Source: Methylohalobius sp964654415
GTDB lineage: Bacteria; Pseudomonadota; Gammaproteobacteria; Methylococcales; Methylothermaceae
DNA length: 42,391 nucleotides
Assembly: GCA_964654415.1 (NCBI GenBank)
Contig: CAZZIP010000016.1
Coordinates: forward strand, 1-42,391
Reading direction: 5' to 3'
The notes under the pieces were generated by a model. The model was not told the DNA's origin, ran no database searches, and worked only from the letters and a program-made list of their open reading frames with translations. Positions within the stretch are counted from its first letter, which is position 1, and each line of letters begins with the position of its first letter. Made by a program: the position numbers and the translations under genes. Below, piece by piece: positions 18,401 through 27,989 of the stretch.

Positions 18401-18659
18401 GTAAAGCATCTGGGCGTTCCTGCTCGATGATCTTGGCCACCGTCGGCCAATCGACTGGCTCGATGTAGACCCGATCGGCCGTGTCCGGATCGGTCATGAT
18501 AGTGGCCGGATTGGAATTTACCAGGACAATTCGGTACCCTTCCTCGCGCAGTGCCTTGCAAGCCTGGGTTCCGGAGTAGTCGAATTCGCACGCCTGGCCG
18601 ATCACGATGGGGCCGGCGCCGAGCAACAGAATGGTTTGGATATCGGTTCTTTTAGGCAT
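15423..18659 (-). CDS. carB: Carbamoyl-phosphate synthase large chain
   Basis: CarB makes carbamoyl phosphate from bicarbonate, ATP and ammonia delivered by CarA, for pyrimidine and arginine synthesis. The 1078-residue chain holds two homologous ATP-grasp halves. The first opens with LLLGAGPIVIGQACEFDYSG near 12, the second with ILGGGPNRIGQGIEFDYCC near 565. The oligomerisation domain lies between them. The C-terminal MGS-like allosteric domain (about 940-1070) contains IINTTEGKKAIADS. It lies 20 bases after carA and eight before greA. Confidence 0.98.
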   Translation of the reverse strand: MPKRTDIQTILLLGAGPIVIGQACEFDYSGTQACKALREEGYRIVLVNSNPATIMTDPDTADRVYIEPVDWPTVAKIIEQERPDALLPTMGGQTALNCALDLYRQGVLEKYEVELIGATPKAIEQAEDRGLFRQAMIEIGLEVPRSGIAHSLEEALALLESIGFPAIIRPSFTLGGSGGGIAYNREEFVEICERGLELSPVRELLIEESILGWKEFEMEVVRDCKDNCIIVCSIENLDPMGVHTGDSITVAPAQTLTDKEYQIMRNAAIAVLRKIGVDTGGSNVQFAIHPENGRLVVIEMNPRVSRSSALASKATGFPIAKVAAKLAVGYTLDELRNEITGGLIPASFEPSIDYVVTKVPRFAFEKFPDADDRLTTQMKSVGEVMAIGRTFQESLQKALRGLEIGVDGLTERLDLAAEDARDRLVRELRSPGPYRLWYVADAFRFGMELEEIYDHSRIDRWFLAQIKEIVQAEDSLKARTLATLDGDELYRLKRMGFADSRLAYLLDSSETEVRAARHKHGIRPVYKRIDSCAAEFASGTAYLYSTYETECEANPSQKPKIMILGGGPNRIGQGIEFDYCCVHAAFALKEEGFETIMVNCNPETVSTDFDTSDRLYFEPLTLEDVLEIVALEQPQGVIVQYGGQTPLKLARDLEAAGVPIIGTSPDSIDLAEDRERFQKLVERLGLKQPDNRTARSLEEAILAARELDYPLVVRPSYVLGGRAMEIVFNEEELRRYMVEAVSVSNRSPVLLDRFLDDAVEVDVDAISDGETVFIGAIMEHIEQAGIHSGDSACSIPAYGLQRAVQDQLSEQVRCLAKALGVVGLMNAQFAIKDGEIYILEVNPRASRTVPFVSKAIGLPLAKIAARCMVGQSLSAQGVTQERTPSYYAVKEAVFPFIKFPKVDPLLGPEMKSTGEVMGVGMSFGEAYAKAQQAAGACLPLRGRVLMSVRDRDKPRLVSIAKNLAERGFDLVATPGTAQALQAAGISCAVVNKVGQGRPHIVDLIKNGEVSLIINTTEGKKAIADSFLIRREALQRQITYTTTLAGAYAICHALDALNTGQVYSLQDLHRTFIGSEQER

Positions 18660-18679
18660 GATTTATGAGCGGAAAAAAT

Positions 18680-19807
18680 TCAACGCCGGCTAGCCATTGC
18701 TCTGATAAAGCGGTCAAACAGGCCTGCCACATCGTGAGGACCAGGGCTGGCTTCTGGATGCCCTTGAAAACCAAAGGCAGGAAGCTCGATATGTTCGATT
18801 CCTTGGAGGCTGCCGTCGAACAGGGAACGATGCGTAGGCTTAAGACAAGACGGCAGACTGGCTTCATCCACGGCAAAACCATGGTTCTGACTAGAAATCA
18901 TCACGCGCCCAGTAGCGATCTCCTGGACCGGATGATTGGCTCCGTGATGGCCGAATTTCATCTTCACCGTCTTAGCCCCGCAGGCCAAGGCCAGTAGTTG
19001 ATGGCCAAGGCAGATGCCGAATATCGGTACGCCGACCGCCAAAAACTCTTGAATTGCCTCAATCGCATACGTGCAAGGCTCAGGATCTCCCGGACCATTC
19101 GACAACAGGATACCATCCGGAGCCAAGCTCAGCGCTTCAGCGGCGGAGGTGGTGGCCGGCACCACCGTCACCTCGCAGCCACGCTCGGCGAGCTCACGCA
19201 GGATGTTGAACTTAATTCCAAAATCGTAAGCTACTACCTGATAGCGTGGCTGGTCTAACTCGCCGTAACCCAAACCGGAGCGCCAGCGGGTTTGCCTCCA
19301 GACATAGGGCGTCCGGCAACTGACCTCACGTGCCAGATCCATGCCTTTGAGACCTGGAAAGTCCCTCGCTCTCGCCACCGCGGCCTGGGCGTCGGCGTCA
19401 GAGCCTGCCCACAGACACCCGCGTTGGGCACCTTGATCCCTTAAAATTCGAGTCAACTGCCTGGTATCGATCCCGGCTAACCCGACCACATCCTGGCGTC
19501 TGAGATAATCCGCCAAAGGCTCGGTCATCCGCCAGCTGCTGGGGAACCCAGGTACGTCCCGCACGATCAGGCCCGCCGCATGAATACCGGAAGACTCCAC
19601 GTCTTCTAGATTGGCCCCGGTATTGCCGATATGCGGATAGGTCAAAGTCACGATTTGGCGCGCATAAGACGGGTCGGTCAGAATTTCTTGATATCCGGTC
19701 ACGGCGGTATTAAAAACCACCTCCCCGACCCGACACCCAGTTGCTCCTATCGAGATACCTTGGAAAACTGTCCCATCCTCCAAGGCTAAAATGGCTTTTT
19801 CCTTCAC
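18680..19807 (-). CDS. carA: Carbamoyl-phosphate synthase small chain
   Basis: CarA hydrolyses glutamine and passes ammonia to CarB. The 375-residue protein has the CarA-specific N-terminal domain (ALEDGTVFQGISIGATG near residue 9). Its class I glutamine amidotransferase domain has nucleophile motif GICLGHQLLALA near 265 and the His/Glu pair in QGHPEASPGPHD near 350. The start is GTG with GGAGG ten bases upstream. It is the first gene of carAB-greA-rlmE-ftsH, and no convincing promoter is visible in the 116-base spacer before it. Confidence 0.97.
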   Translation of the reverse strand: MKEKAILALEDGTVFQGISIGATGCRVGEVVFNTAVTGYQEILTDPSYARQIVTLTYPHIGNTGANLEDVESSGIHAAGLIVRDVPGFPSSWRMTEPLADYLRRQDVVGLAGIDTRQLTRILRDQGAQRGCLWAGSDADAQAAVARARDFPGLKGMDLAREVSCRTPYVWRQTRWRSGLGYGELDQPRYQVVAYDFGIKFNILRELAERGCEVTVVPATTSAAEALSLAPDGILLSNGPGDPEPCTYAIEAIQEFLAVGVPIFGICLGHQLLALACGAKTVKMKFGHHGANHPVQEIATGRVMISSQNHGFAVDEASLPSCLKPTHRSLFDGSLQGIEHIELPAFGFQGHPEASPGPHDVAGLFDRFIRAMASRR

Positions 19808-19923
19808 CTATACCTATCCTCCGAAAGCAGGTCGAACAGATAGCCGATCAAGTAATCCAATCCTGATCGAGCAAGTTTAGGATGCATTCTAGGCGATACC
19901 CTTATAAGGTGTCCACGACCCAT

Positions 19924-19956
19924 AAAAAAGGCAAGCATCCACAGGATACTTGCCTT
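19924..19956 (-). terminator. Terminator of the hps-phi transcript
   Basis: The stem AAGGCAAG/CTTGCCTT is extended by ATCC/GGAT around an ACA loop, with a single C-A mismatch between the two parts. On the minus strand it runs into U residues (A run 19924-19929). It lies 45 bases after the phi stop and isolates that operon from carA. Confidence 0.88.
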
Positions 19957-20000
19957 CCTTAAAGCGACCCGAAGGTCGTCCTTGTTCTGGAACGTACAGC

Positions 20001-20540
20001 TTACTCCAAGACGGCGTGACGCGAACGCATCTCCTCTTCTGGAATGTTTTTCTCATGGATTACATGAGAAATCTGGGCTTCCAAAAAGATCAAGGCGGAT
20101 AGTTCGAACATCGTCCCCATCGGCAGTCCGAATACCTTCTGATAGGAGTTGTCCGTTCCGATCTGCAGGACTTCATCTGCCAGGTCGGCGATAGTCGAGC
20201 TGCTCTTGGCCGTGATCAGCACAACCTTAGCGCCTATTTCCTTGGCTTTTTTGGCGTTGGCGATCAGCGAACCGGTTTCGCCAGAGCCAGAAATCACGAT
20301 GAATAAGTCCCCGGCACGGATCGCTGGGGTCACCGTCTCGCCTAGCGCAAAAGCCTTATAACCAGCGTGCATTAAGCGCATGACGAAGAACTTGGTGACC
20401 AAGCCGGAACGCCCCTGGCCGCCGACGAATACCTGACCGGCCTCATCGATCATCTTGGTCAGGCGGTCCTCATAGTCGTCCGGAGTTGCAGCTAGAATCT
20501 CGGTGATCTTGTCTAAGACCAGTTTCCGATGCGGATTCAT
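20001..20540 (-). CDS. phi: 6-phospho-3-hexuloisomerase
   Basis: PHI converts hexulose-6-phosphate to fructose-6-phosphate, the second step of formaldehyde fixation in the ribulose monophosphate cycle. The 179-residue protein is a single SIS domain. It shows VGGQGRSGLVTKFFVMRLMH near 38, the ISGSGETGSL phosphate-binding loop near 84, and the family ending HAVLE. It follows hps by 12 bases and is cotranscribed. In methylotrophs the pair marks the RuMP pathway; archaeal and Bacillus homologues share this order. A strong terminator follows. Confidence 0.96.
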   Translation of the reverse strand: MNPHRKLVLDKITEILAATPDDYEDRLTKMIDEAGQVFVGGQGRSGLVTKFFVMRLMHAGYKAFALGETVTPAIRAGDLFIVISGSGETGSLIANAKKAKEIGAKVVLITAKSSSTIADLADEVLQIGTDNSYQKVFGLPMGTMFELSALIFLEAQISHVIHEKNIPEEEMRSRHAVLE

Positions 20541-20552
20541 TCTTAAGGCCTC

Positions 20553-21197
20553 TTAAACCGAATCGACCAGTTCGCGGAACTTTCTGGCCGCCGCTGCCGG
20601 ATCCGGCGCACCATAGATCGCCCCTCCGACTACCACGATGTCGGCGCCGGCTTTTACCACATCCTGCACGGTTTCGTGCTTGACCCCACCGGCGCAGGAA
20701 ATCTTGACGTTCAGCCCCAGGCTGGAGATCAGGTTGAGGTCGGCAAACGGGGTCATGCCTGCCGCTTGCTGGTCGAGACCGGTGTGCACGCCGATGATGT
20801 CAGCCCCGGCTGCGGCAGCCGCTTTGGCGCACGCGGCTTTATCGGGAACATTCATCAAGTCCACCTGAGCCCAGCCGTTGTGCTTGTGGGCGGCGTTGAT
20901 CACCCCCTTGATGGTCGCCAGCTCTGCTACTCCCAGTACGGTAGTGATGTCGGCACCCGCCTCGAAGAACGGGGTCGCCTCGTACTCACCGGCGTCCATG
21001 GTTTTAAGGTCGACTAGGATTTTCTTGTCCGGAAAACGGGATTTCATCTCTTTGACCAGAGATACGCCGTTGTACTTGATGCATGGGGTTCCGATCTCCA
21101 GGATATCCACATAAGGAGCAGCTTTAGCTGCCAGATCCAGGGTTTTCTGGGGATCTAAGGAATCGAGCGCAAATTGAATCATCACTTGTTTTGCCAT
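20553..21197 (-). CDS. hps: 3-hexulose-6-phosphate synthase
   Basis: HPS condenses formaldehyde with ribulose-5-phosphate, the entry step of the ribulose monophosphate cycle. The 214-residue TIM barrel belongs to the OMP decarboxylase superfamily. It has FALDSLDP at the N-terminus, LVDLKTMDAGEYEA near 60 (the DxKxxD catalytic region), AQVDLMN near 112 and GIYGA-like VVGGAIYGAPDP near the C-terminus. A GGAG site lies eight bases before the ATG. The 139-base spacer upstream contains a plausible promoter, and phi is next in the operon. Confidence 0.97.
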   Translation of the reverse strand: MAKQVMIQFALDSLDPQKTLDLAAKAAPYVDILEIGTPCIKYNGVSLVKEMKSRFPDKKILVDLKTMDAGEYEATPFFEAGADITTVLGVAELATIKGVINAAHKHNGWAQVDLMNVPDKAACAKAAAAAGADIIGVHTGLDQQAAGMTPFADLNLISSLGLNVKISCAGGVKHETVQDVVKAGADIVVVGGAIYGAPDPAAAARKFRELVDSV

Positions 21198-21304
21198 GTG
21201 CTTGCTCCACTTTAGTTGCGGTTTATAGTTTTAAATTCTAATGGCTTGGACGTTTTTTCACCGCCAAGCACGCCACCCGGCCCGTGAGCCATCAGGAAAT
21301 TCAA

Positions 21305-21333
21305 ACTTTAAAGCAGAAAACCGGCGTCGTCAA
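21305..21333 (-). promoter_or_regulatory. Candidate sigma70-type promoter for hps-phi
   Basis: On the minus strand TTGACG (21333-21328) and TAAAGT (21310-21305) are separated by exactly 17 bases, in the spacer between dapB and hps. Transcription would begin near 21297, giving a leader of about 100 bases. The match to consensus is good at -35 and moderate at -10. Confidence 0.45.
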
Positions 21334-21336
21334 TTC

Positions 21337-22134
21337 TTAAAACCCAAGCACATCCTGCATATCATAGAGACCAGGCCCCTGGGTCATCAGCCAACGCGCC
21401 GCACGCAGAGCCCCTTTGGCGAAAGTCATGCGGCTGGAGGCCTTATGGGTGATTTCCAAGCGTTCGCCTTCTGCGGCAAACAGGACCGTGTGTTCGCCGA
21501 CGATATCGCCGGCGCGAATGGAGGAAAAACCGATGGTCCTGCGGTCACGCTCGCCGGTATTGCCTTGGCGGCCGTATTGGGCACAGATTTTAAGATCCCG
21601 GCCCAATGCGCTAGCTACCACCTCCCCCATGCGTAAGGCCGTACCGGAAGGCGCATCTACTTTGTGCCGATGATGCGCCTCTAGGATCTCTACGTCCACT
21701 TCATCCCCTAAAACTTTGGCGGCCGTCTCGAGCAGCCTCAAAGCCAAGTTTACCCCCACGCTCATATTGGGAGAAAGAACGATAGGAATGTCGCGGGCCG
21801 CCGCCTTAATTGCGTTTAAGTCCTGCTCGTGCAGGCCTGTAGTTCCGATGACCAGCCGCTTGCCATGCGCTCGGCAATAGCCTACAAACTCAAGGCACGA
21901 CTCAGGAGCGGTAAAATCGATCAAGACGTCGAAATCGGCACACTCCCTTAGCTCGGACCGAATCGGCACCCCAAGCGCTCCGATCCCGGCGAGTACTCCG
22001 GCATCCTGACCCAAACCTTCAGAGTCTGGGCGTACAGTGGCTGCCACCAGCTGCATATCTTCAGCGGCGGCAAGCGCCTGAATCAGGGTTTGGCCCATGC
22101 GGCCCGTGGCACCAGGAATCGCGATCCGGATCAT
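21337..22134 (-). CDS. dapB: 4-hydroxy-tetrahydrodipicolinate reductase
   Basis: DapB reduces hydroxy-tetrahydrodipicolinate with NAD(P)H toward diaminopimelate and lysine. The 265-residue protein has the nucleotide-binding start IRIAIPGATGRMGQTL and the loop VIGTTGLHEQD near 100. The substrate-binding motif AHHRHKVDAPSGTALRMGE lies near 155. I chose ATG 22134, one base after the dnaJ stop, because it gives the standard N-terminus; a longer in-frame start would overlap dnaJ. Its position makes it the last gene of the CIRCE-controlled heat-shock operon, unless an internal promoter exists. Confidence 0.96.
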   Translation of the reverse strand: MIRIAIPGATGRMGQTLIQALAAAEDMQLVAATVRPDSEGLGQDAGVLAGIGALGVPIRSELRECADFDVLIDFTAPESCLEFVGYCRAHGKRLVIGTTGLHEQDLNAIKAAARDIPIVLSPNMSVGVNLALRLLETAAKVLGDEVDVEILEAHHRHKVDAPSGTALRMGEVVASALGRDLKICAQYGRQGNTGERDRRTIGFSSIRAGDIVGEHTVLFAAEGERLEITHKASSRMTFAKGALRAARWLMTQGPGLYDMQDVLGF

Positions 22135-22135
22135 G

Positions 22136-23266
22136 TCAATGTCCCTTTGGGCGGAGTTTTTCAAAAAATTGTCTGACTCCATCGAACCAACCGTGAGCCT
22201 GGGGGCTGTGATGATGACCGTTCCCCTTAAGGGAGTCGTCCAATTTCTTGAGCAACTCGATCTGCTCCTTGGTCAAGCGTACCGGGGTCTCAACCCGTAC
22301 TCGGCAAATCAAATCTCCCGGGGGGCCGCCGCGCACTGGCCTGACGCCTTTCTCCCGCAGGCGAAACGAAGTACCAGTCTGGGTTTCCGGCGGGATTTTG
22401 AGGATTACCTTGCCGTCTAGGGTGGGCACTTCTAATTCCCCTCCCAAAGCAGCCGTGGTGAAGCTGATCGGTACCTCGCAATGGAGGTTATTCCCGTCAC
22501 GGGTAAAGATCGGGTGTTCCTTCACGTGAATTTGGACATAAAGGTCTCCTGGGGGAGCTCCGTATTCCCCAGCTTCTCCCTCTCCGGCCAGACGGATGCG
22601 GTCGCCTGTGTCTACCCCTGGTGGAATCTTGACCGTAAGTTTTTTAGTGCGCTGTACCCGGCCGCGACCGCTGCACTTTAGGCAGGGATGGCGGTTCTCC
22701 TGGCCGGTCCCTTGACAGTTGGGGCAGGTCTGCTGGATAGAGAAAAATCCCTGTTGTATCCGCACTACCCCCTGGCCGTGGCACAACGCACAGGTAGACG
22801 GCAGGCTTCCGGGGGAGACGCCGCTGCCTCCGCATTCGCTGCAGGCAATCAAAGTCGGTACCTGAATCTGTACCTCAGTCCCGGCGACCGCCTCCTCTAG
22901 AGTCAACTCCAAATTATAGCGCAGATCCGCACCCCGCCTGGCTCGGGTGCGGCGGCCTCGGCCTACGCCGAACAAGTCTTCGAACACCTCGCCGAAGATG
23001 TCGTTGAATGCCTCAGCACTGAAGCCAGCTCCGCCTGCAGTACCATGGACCCCGGCATGGCCGAATTGGTCGTAGGCGGCCCGTTTTTGCGGGTTGCTCA
23101 AGACATCGTACGCCTCCTTAACCTGTTTGAAGCGCTCTTCGGCCTTGGGATCCCCTGGATTTCGGTCCGGATGGTACTTCATCGCCAGCTTGCGGAAGGC
23201 ACGTTTGATCTCCGCCTCGCTGGCGTTGCGTGCAAGCCCTAAAATCGCATAGTAATCTTCTGCCAT
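22136..23266 (-). CDS. dnaJ: Chaperone DnaJ
   Basis: DnaJ delivers substrates to DnaK and stimulates its ATPase. The 376-residue protein has a J domain with the HPD triad (YHPDRNPGD) at about residues 33-41. A short G/F linker follows. Four zinc-finger repeats read CSECGGSG, CALCHGQG, CPNCQGTG and CLKCSGRG between about 145 and 205. The C-terminal substrate-binding and dimerisation regions complete it. ATG 23266 (MAEDYYAILG) is preferred over an upstream TTG. It follows dnaK by 44 bases containing a hairpin. Confidence 0.97.
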   Translation of the reverse strand: MAEDYYAILGLARNASEAEIKRAFRKLAMKYHPDRNPGDPKAEERFKQVKEAYDVLSNPQKRAAYDQFGHAGVHGTAGGAGFSAEAFNDIFGEVFEDLFGVGRGRRTRARRGADLRYNLELTLEEAVAGTEVQIQVPTLIACSECGGSGVSPGSLPSTCALCHGQGVVRIQQGFFSIQQTCPNCQGTGQENRHPCLKCSGRGRVQRTKKLTVKIPPGVDTGDRIRLAGEGEAGEYGAPPGDLYVQIHVKEHPIFTRDGNNLHCEVPISFTTAALGGELEVPTLDGKVILKIPPETQTGTSFRLREKGVRPVRGGPPGDLICRVRVETPVRLTKEQIELLKKLDDSLKGNGHHHSPQAHGWFDGVRQFFEKLRPKGH

Positions 23267-23278
23267 TTTCTTCTGTAG

Positions 23279-23300
23279 AGGCAACCCTTTGTGGTTGCCT
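23279..23300. other. Hairpin between dnaK and dnaJ
   Basis: A perfect eight-pair inverted repeat AGGCAACC/GGTTGCCT with a six-base loop lies between the dnaK stop and the dnaJ start. It has no U tract on either strand. It probably lowers read-through or sets mRNA stability, which would explain more DnaK than DnaJ. Confidence 0.55.
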
Positions 23301-23310
23301 TAGCTTAAGG

Positions 23311-25227
<1,917 letters not shown>

Positions 25228-25303
25228 TGTTTTGTCTCCTTAACCCTTAACTTTTATCTGTTGTCGCCTGCTGAATCGTAAATGGGGCTATCCGCATGAG
25301 TTT

Positions 25304-25888
25304 TCAAGCCTTCTCATCGATGCGCGGTTGAGCCTCCGCTGAGGGTTTGGCCACCACTACCAGTGCTGGGCGGAGGATGCGGTCGTTTAAGATGTACCCC
25401 TTTTGGAATACCTTGACTACGCTATCTGGCGCTACCCCTTTGACTTCCTCGACCGCCATGGCTTGATGGAATTCGGGATTGAACTTTTCGCCCAAAGGAT
25501 CGATCGCGCGGATATTGAAGCGCTCGAACACAGTGAGGAGCTGTTTTAAAGTCAACTCAATCCCTTCGCGGATTTTATTCAGATCATCAGTTTCTATTGC
25601 TGCTTGTAACCCCAATTCCAGACTGTCCATTACCGACAACAGATCTTTAGCGAATTTCTCAATCGCGTACTTGTGAGCATTCTGGAGTTCGCGTTCCATA
25701 CGGCGGCGCAGGTTTTCCAGCTCAGCTTGAGCGCGCAGGAGTTTGTCCCAGTTCTCCTCTGCTTTGTGCTCAGCCTCGGCCAGCCTCTGCCGCAGAAGCT
25801 CTGGAGATTCGGATTCCGTGACTTCATCTGCTGGGATTTCACTTTGGGCGGTCACCTCTTCCTGGGTATTTTTGCTTTCCTCTGTCAT
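25304..25888 (-). CDS. grpE: Nucleotide exchange factor GrpE
   Basis: GrpE releases ADP from DnaK. The 194-residue protein has an acidic disordered start, a long coiled coil (about residues 30-90) containing LLRAQAELENLRRRMERE, and the C-terminal beta domain. The family signature is around FNPEFHQAMAVEEVKGVAPD and VFQKGYILNDRILRPALVVVAK. It follows hrcA by 31 bases and is part of the heat-shock operon. Confidence 0.97.
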   Translation of the reverse strand: MTEESKNTQEEVTAQSEIPADEVTESESPELLRQRLAEAEHKAEENWDKLLRAQAELENLRRRMERELQNAHKYAIEKFAKDLLSVMDSLELGLQAAIETDDLNKIREGIELTLKQLLTVFERFNIRAIDPLGEKFNPEFHQAMAVEEVKGVAPDSVVKVFQKGYILNDRILRPALVVVAKPSAEAQPRIDEKA

Positions 25889-25919
25889 AGTTGCTCCGCT
25901 AATTGATTTGAAACTAAAT

Positions 25920-26963
25920 TCAAGATGGGGACATAAGTTTCTGATTCAAGGCCATACTCAGCAGCTTGGCGGTGACGTCCACCAGCGGAATGATGCTCTC
26001 ATAATGCATCCGGGTCGGACCGATCACGCCAAGTACCCCCAGAGTCCGACCTTCAATGAGGTAACTGCGGGTCACCAGGCTGCATTGCGCCAGGGGTTGA
26101 TAGCCGGATTCCTCACCGATGAAAATCTGCACGCCTTCCGCCTCAATGCATTGATCCAACAAATGAAGCAGATTGCGTTTTTCCTCAAAGGCCTCGAACA
26201 ACGTCCTAAGCCTCGTGTGATCGGCTAGTTCGGCAAAATCCATCAGATTGGTCTGGCCGGTGAGCACAAAGTCCTCTTCCAACGAGCTAGCCTCGAACAC
26301 CGACTCGGCCATCTCCAGCACCGCTCTGATCTCGGCGCTTAGCTGTTCCCCAGTCTGTTGCAAGTCCTGCAACAAGGCAGAGCGTAACTCAGTCAGGCGC
26401 TTGCCCGTAAGATGGGCATTCAGATAATTGGCCGCCTGCTGCAACTGGGCTGGGGTAAAAGGCTTGGTTGGACGGATGATCCGGTTGTGGACCTCCTCGT
26501 CGTCGGTCACTAGAATTACCAGCACGCGCCCTTGGGATAAAGGCAGAAATTCGATCTGCCTAAGAGCGACTTGCTGGCGCCGCGGCAAGGTGACCAATCC
26601 AGCCATATGGGTGATGCGGGAAAGCAGCCGAGACGCCGTTTGCAACAATTCGTGTGGGTCTTCTGACGCCTCGAAATCTTCCCACAACTTCTGAGTCAGC
26701 GCTTGCTCCAACGGCTTAACCGTCAACAATGAATCGATAAATAATCGGTATCCCTTAACCGTAGGCACTCGACCCGCGGACGTGTGGGGTGAGGTCACTA
26801 GCCCCATTTCCTCTAAGTCCGCGATGACGTTGCGAACCGTCGCCGGGCTCAAGTTCAGTCCCGCATCCCGCGCCAGGGTTCTGGAACCCACCGGCTGACC
26901 TTCGTCGATGTAGCGCTCTATCAACACTTTCAGGAGGTGTTGAGCACGTTCGGTCAACTCCAT
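25920..26963 (-). CDS. hrcA: Heat-inducible transcription repressor HrcA
   Basis: HrcA binds the CIRCE operator and represses heat-shock genes; GroEL keeps it active. The 347-residue protein has a winged-helix domain at about residues 1-75 (VGSRTLARDAGLNLSPATVR then IADLEEMGLVTSPHTSAGR) and the HrcA-specific GAF-like domain, ending near IGPTRMHYESIIPLVDVTAK. I chose ATG 26963 (MELTERAQ). The longer GTG start at 27005 would put the coding region inside the operator. Its own operator lies 36 bases upstream, implying autoregulation. Confidence 0.96.
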   Translation of the reverse strand: MELTERAQHLLKVLIERYIDEGQPVGSRTLARDAGLNLSPATVRNVIADLEEMGLVTSPHTSAGRVPTVKGYRLFIDSLLTVKPLEQALTQKLWEDFEASEDPHELLQTASRLLSRITHMAGLVTLPRRQQVALRQIEFLPLSQGRVLVILVTDDEEVHNRIIRPTKPFTPAQLQQAANYLNAHLTGKRLTELRSALLQDLQQTGEQLSAEIRAVLEMAESVFEASSLEEDFVLTGQTNLMDFAELADHTRLRTLFEAFEEKRNLLHLLDQCIEAEGVQIFIGEESGYQPLAQCSLVTRSYLIEGRTLGVLGVIGPTRMHYESIIPLVDVTAKLLSMALNQKLMSPS

Positions 26964-26998
26964 AGGATTGGAAATTAACTTGCTGTCAAGTAGAAGTG

Positions 26999-27025
26999 TT
27001 AGCACTCTTTTCGAGAGAGTGCCAA
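26999..27025. promoter_or_regulatory. CIRCE operator (HrcA binding site)
   Basis: TTAGCACTC (26999-27007), nine spacer bases and GAGTGCCAA (27017-27025) match the CIRCE consensus TTAGCACTC-N9-GAGTGCTAA with one mismatch in the second arm. It lies just upstream of hrcA and overlaps the downstream edge of its promoter, which fits repression by HrcA. Confidence 0.95.
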
Positions 27026-27052
27026 ACTAGCAATCTCTGGATATATTGTCAA
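27024..27052 (-). promoter_or_regulatory. Promoter of hrcA-grpE-dnaK-dnaJ
   Basis: On the minus strand TTGACA (27052-27047) is followed after exactly 17 bases by TAGTTT (27029-27024). The -35 is perfect and the -10 weak. The -10 overlaps the end of CIRCE by two bases, so a bound HrcA dimer would occlude the start region. I saw no clear sigma32-type promoter in this spacer. Confidence 0.75.
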
Positions 27053-27103
27053 TAAACATTTAATATAACGCATTTTGGTTTTCCTCGGTCGCCAGTACGC
27101 CTT

Positions 27104-27982
27104 GTGAAAGGATGTTTCCGTACCATTGGCATCATCGCCAAACCCAATGCCGAGGGGGTGAGCCCTACCCTCCGGGCGATTTACGATCATCTTGACCGGC
27201 GCGGGTTCAAAATCCTGCTTGAGGAGGCCAGCCGCCAATTATTGTTGAATGTGCCGGCTGAAGCGGTTCGGCCATCCCGGAAGCTGGGCGGGGAATGCGA
27301 TGTAGTGATCGCCGTGGGCGGCGATGGAACCTTGCTCAACACGGTCCGTGCAGTGGCGGACTTCGATACGCCGGTGATCGGGGTCAATCTGGGCCGGGTC
27401 GGCTTTCTGGTGGACATTTCCCCAGAGCAGGCCCTGACCAGGCTGGACGAAATCTTGGCCGGCCACTATCTGGCCGAAGAGCGGATCCTGTTGCGCGCCC
27501 AGATTTTACGCTGTGGCCAAGTTATCCGCGAAGAATTGGCCGTCAACGAGGTAGTGGTCCACCGCTGGATCACTCCGAGCATGATCGAGATCATTACCCA
27601 CATCGACGGCCGGTTCCTCAACTCTCAGCGCGCCGACGGGCTGATCGTCTCCACTCCCACCGGCTCTACTGCTTACGCCTTGTCCGGTGGTGGCCCGATC
27701 GTCTATCCGACCCTTGATGCGATCGAGCTGGTGCCAATCAACCCCCACACCTTGACCAACCGCCCCATTGTTATCTCCGGTACCAGCGAAGTGGAAATCG
27801 CCTTTGGTGCGGCTAAGGAGATGCGCGCTGAGGTGTCTTGCGACAATGTCTCGATCCCCGAAGTCAAGTTCGACGACCATATCCGTATCCGTAAGGCGGG
27901 CAAACCGTTCAGGCTGCTGCATCCGGTCGATTACGATTTTTTTGAGATTTTGCGGGTCAAATTGAATTGGAGTAACGGTTGA
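27104..27982 (+). CDS. nadK: NAD kinase
   Basis: NadK phosphorylates NAD to NADP. The 292-residue protein shows the GGDGTLLN motif near 71, the NEVVVHR motif near 147 and the glycine-rich segment SQRADGLIVSTPTGSTAYA near 174, followed by LSGGGPI. The start is GTG with no clear ribosome binding site. It reads divergently from hrcA and is first in nadK-recN-aguA-aguB. The nadK-recN order is common in proteobacteria, often next to the grpE/hrcA genes. Confidence 0.97.
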   Translation: MKGCFRTIGIIAKPNAEGVSPTLRAIYDHLDRRGFKILLEEASRQLLLNVPAEAVRPSRKLGGECDVVIAVGGDGTLLNTVRAVADFDTPVIGVNLGRVGFLVDISPEQALTRLDEILAGHYLAEERILLRAQILRCGQVIREELAVNEVVVHRWITPSMIEIITHIDGRFLNSQRADGLIVSTPTGSTAYALSGGGPIVYPTLDAIELVPINPHTLTNRPIVISGTSEVEIAFGAAKEMRAEVSCDNVSIPEVKFDDHIRIRKAGKPFRLLHPVDYDFFEILRVKLNWSNG

Positions 27983-27989
27983 CTGCAGC

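Noticed and set aside
26964..27005. Longer hrcA start at GTG 27005
   Set aside because: It would begin inside the CIRCE operator, and the family N-terminus begins at MELTERAQ.
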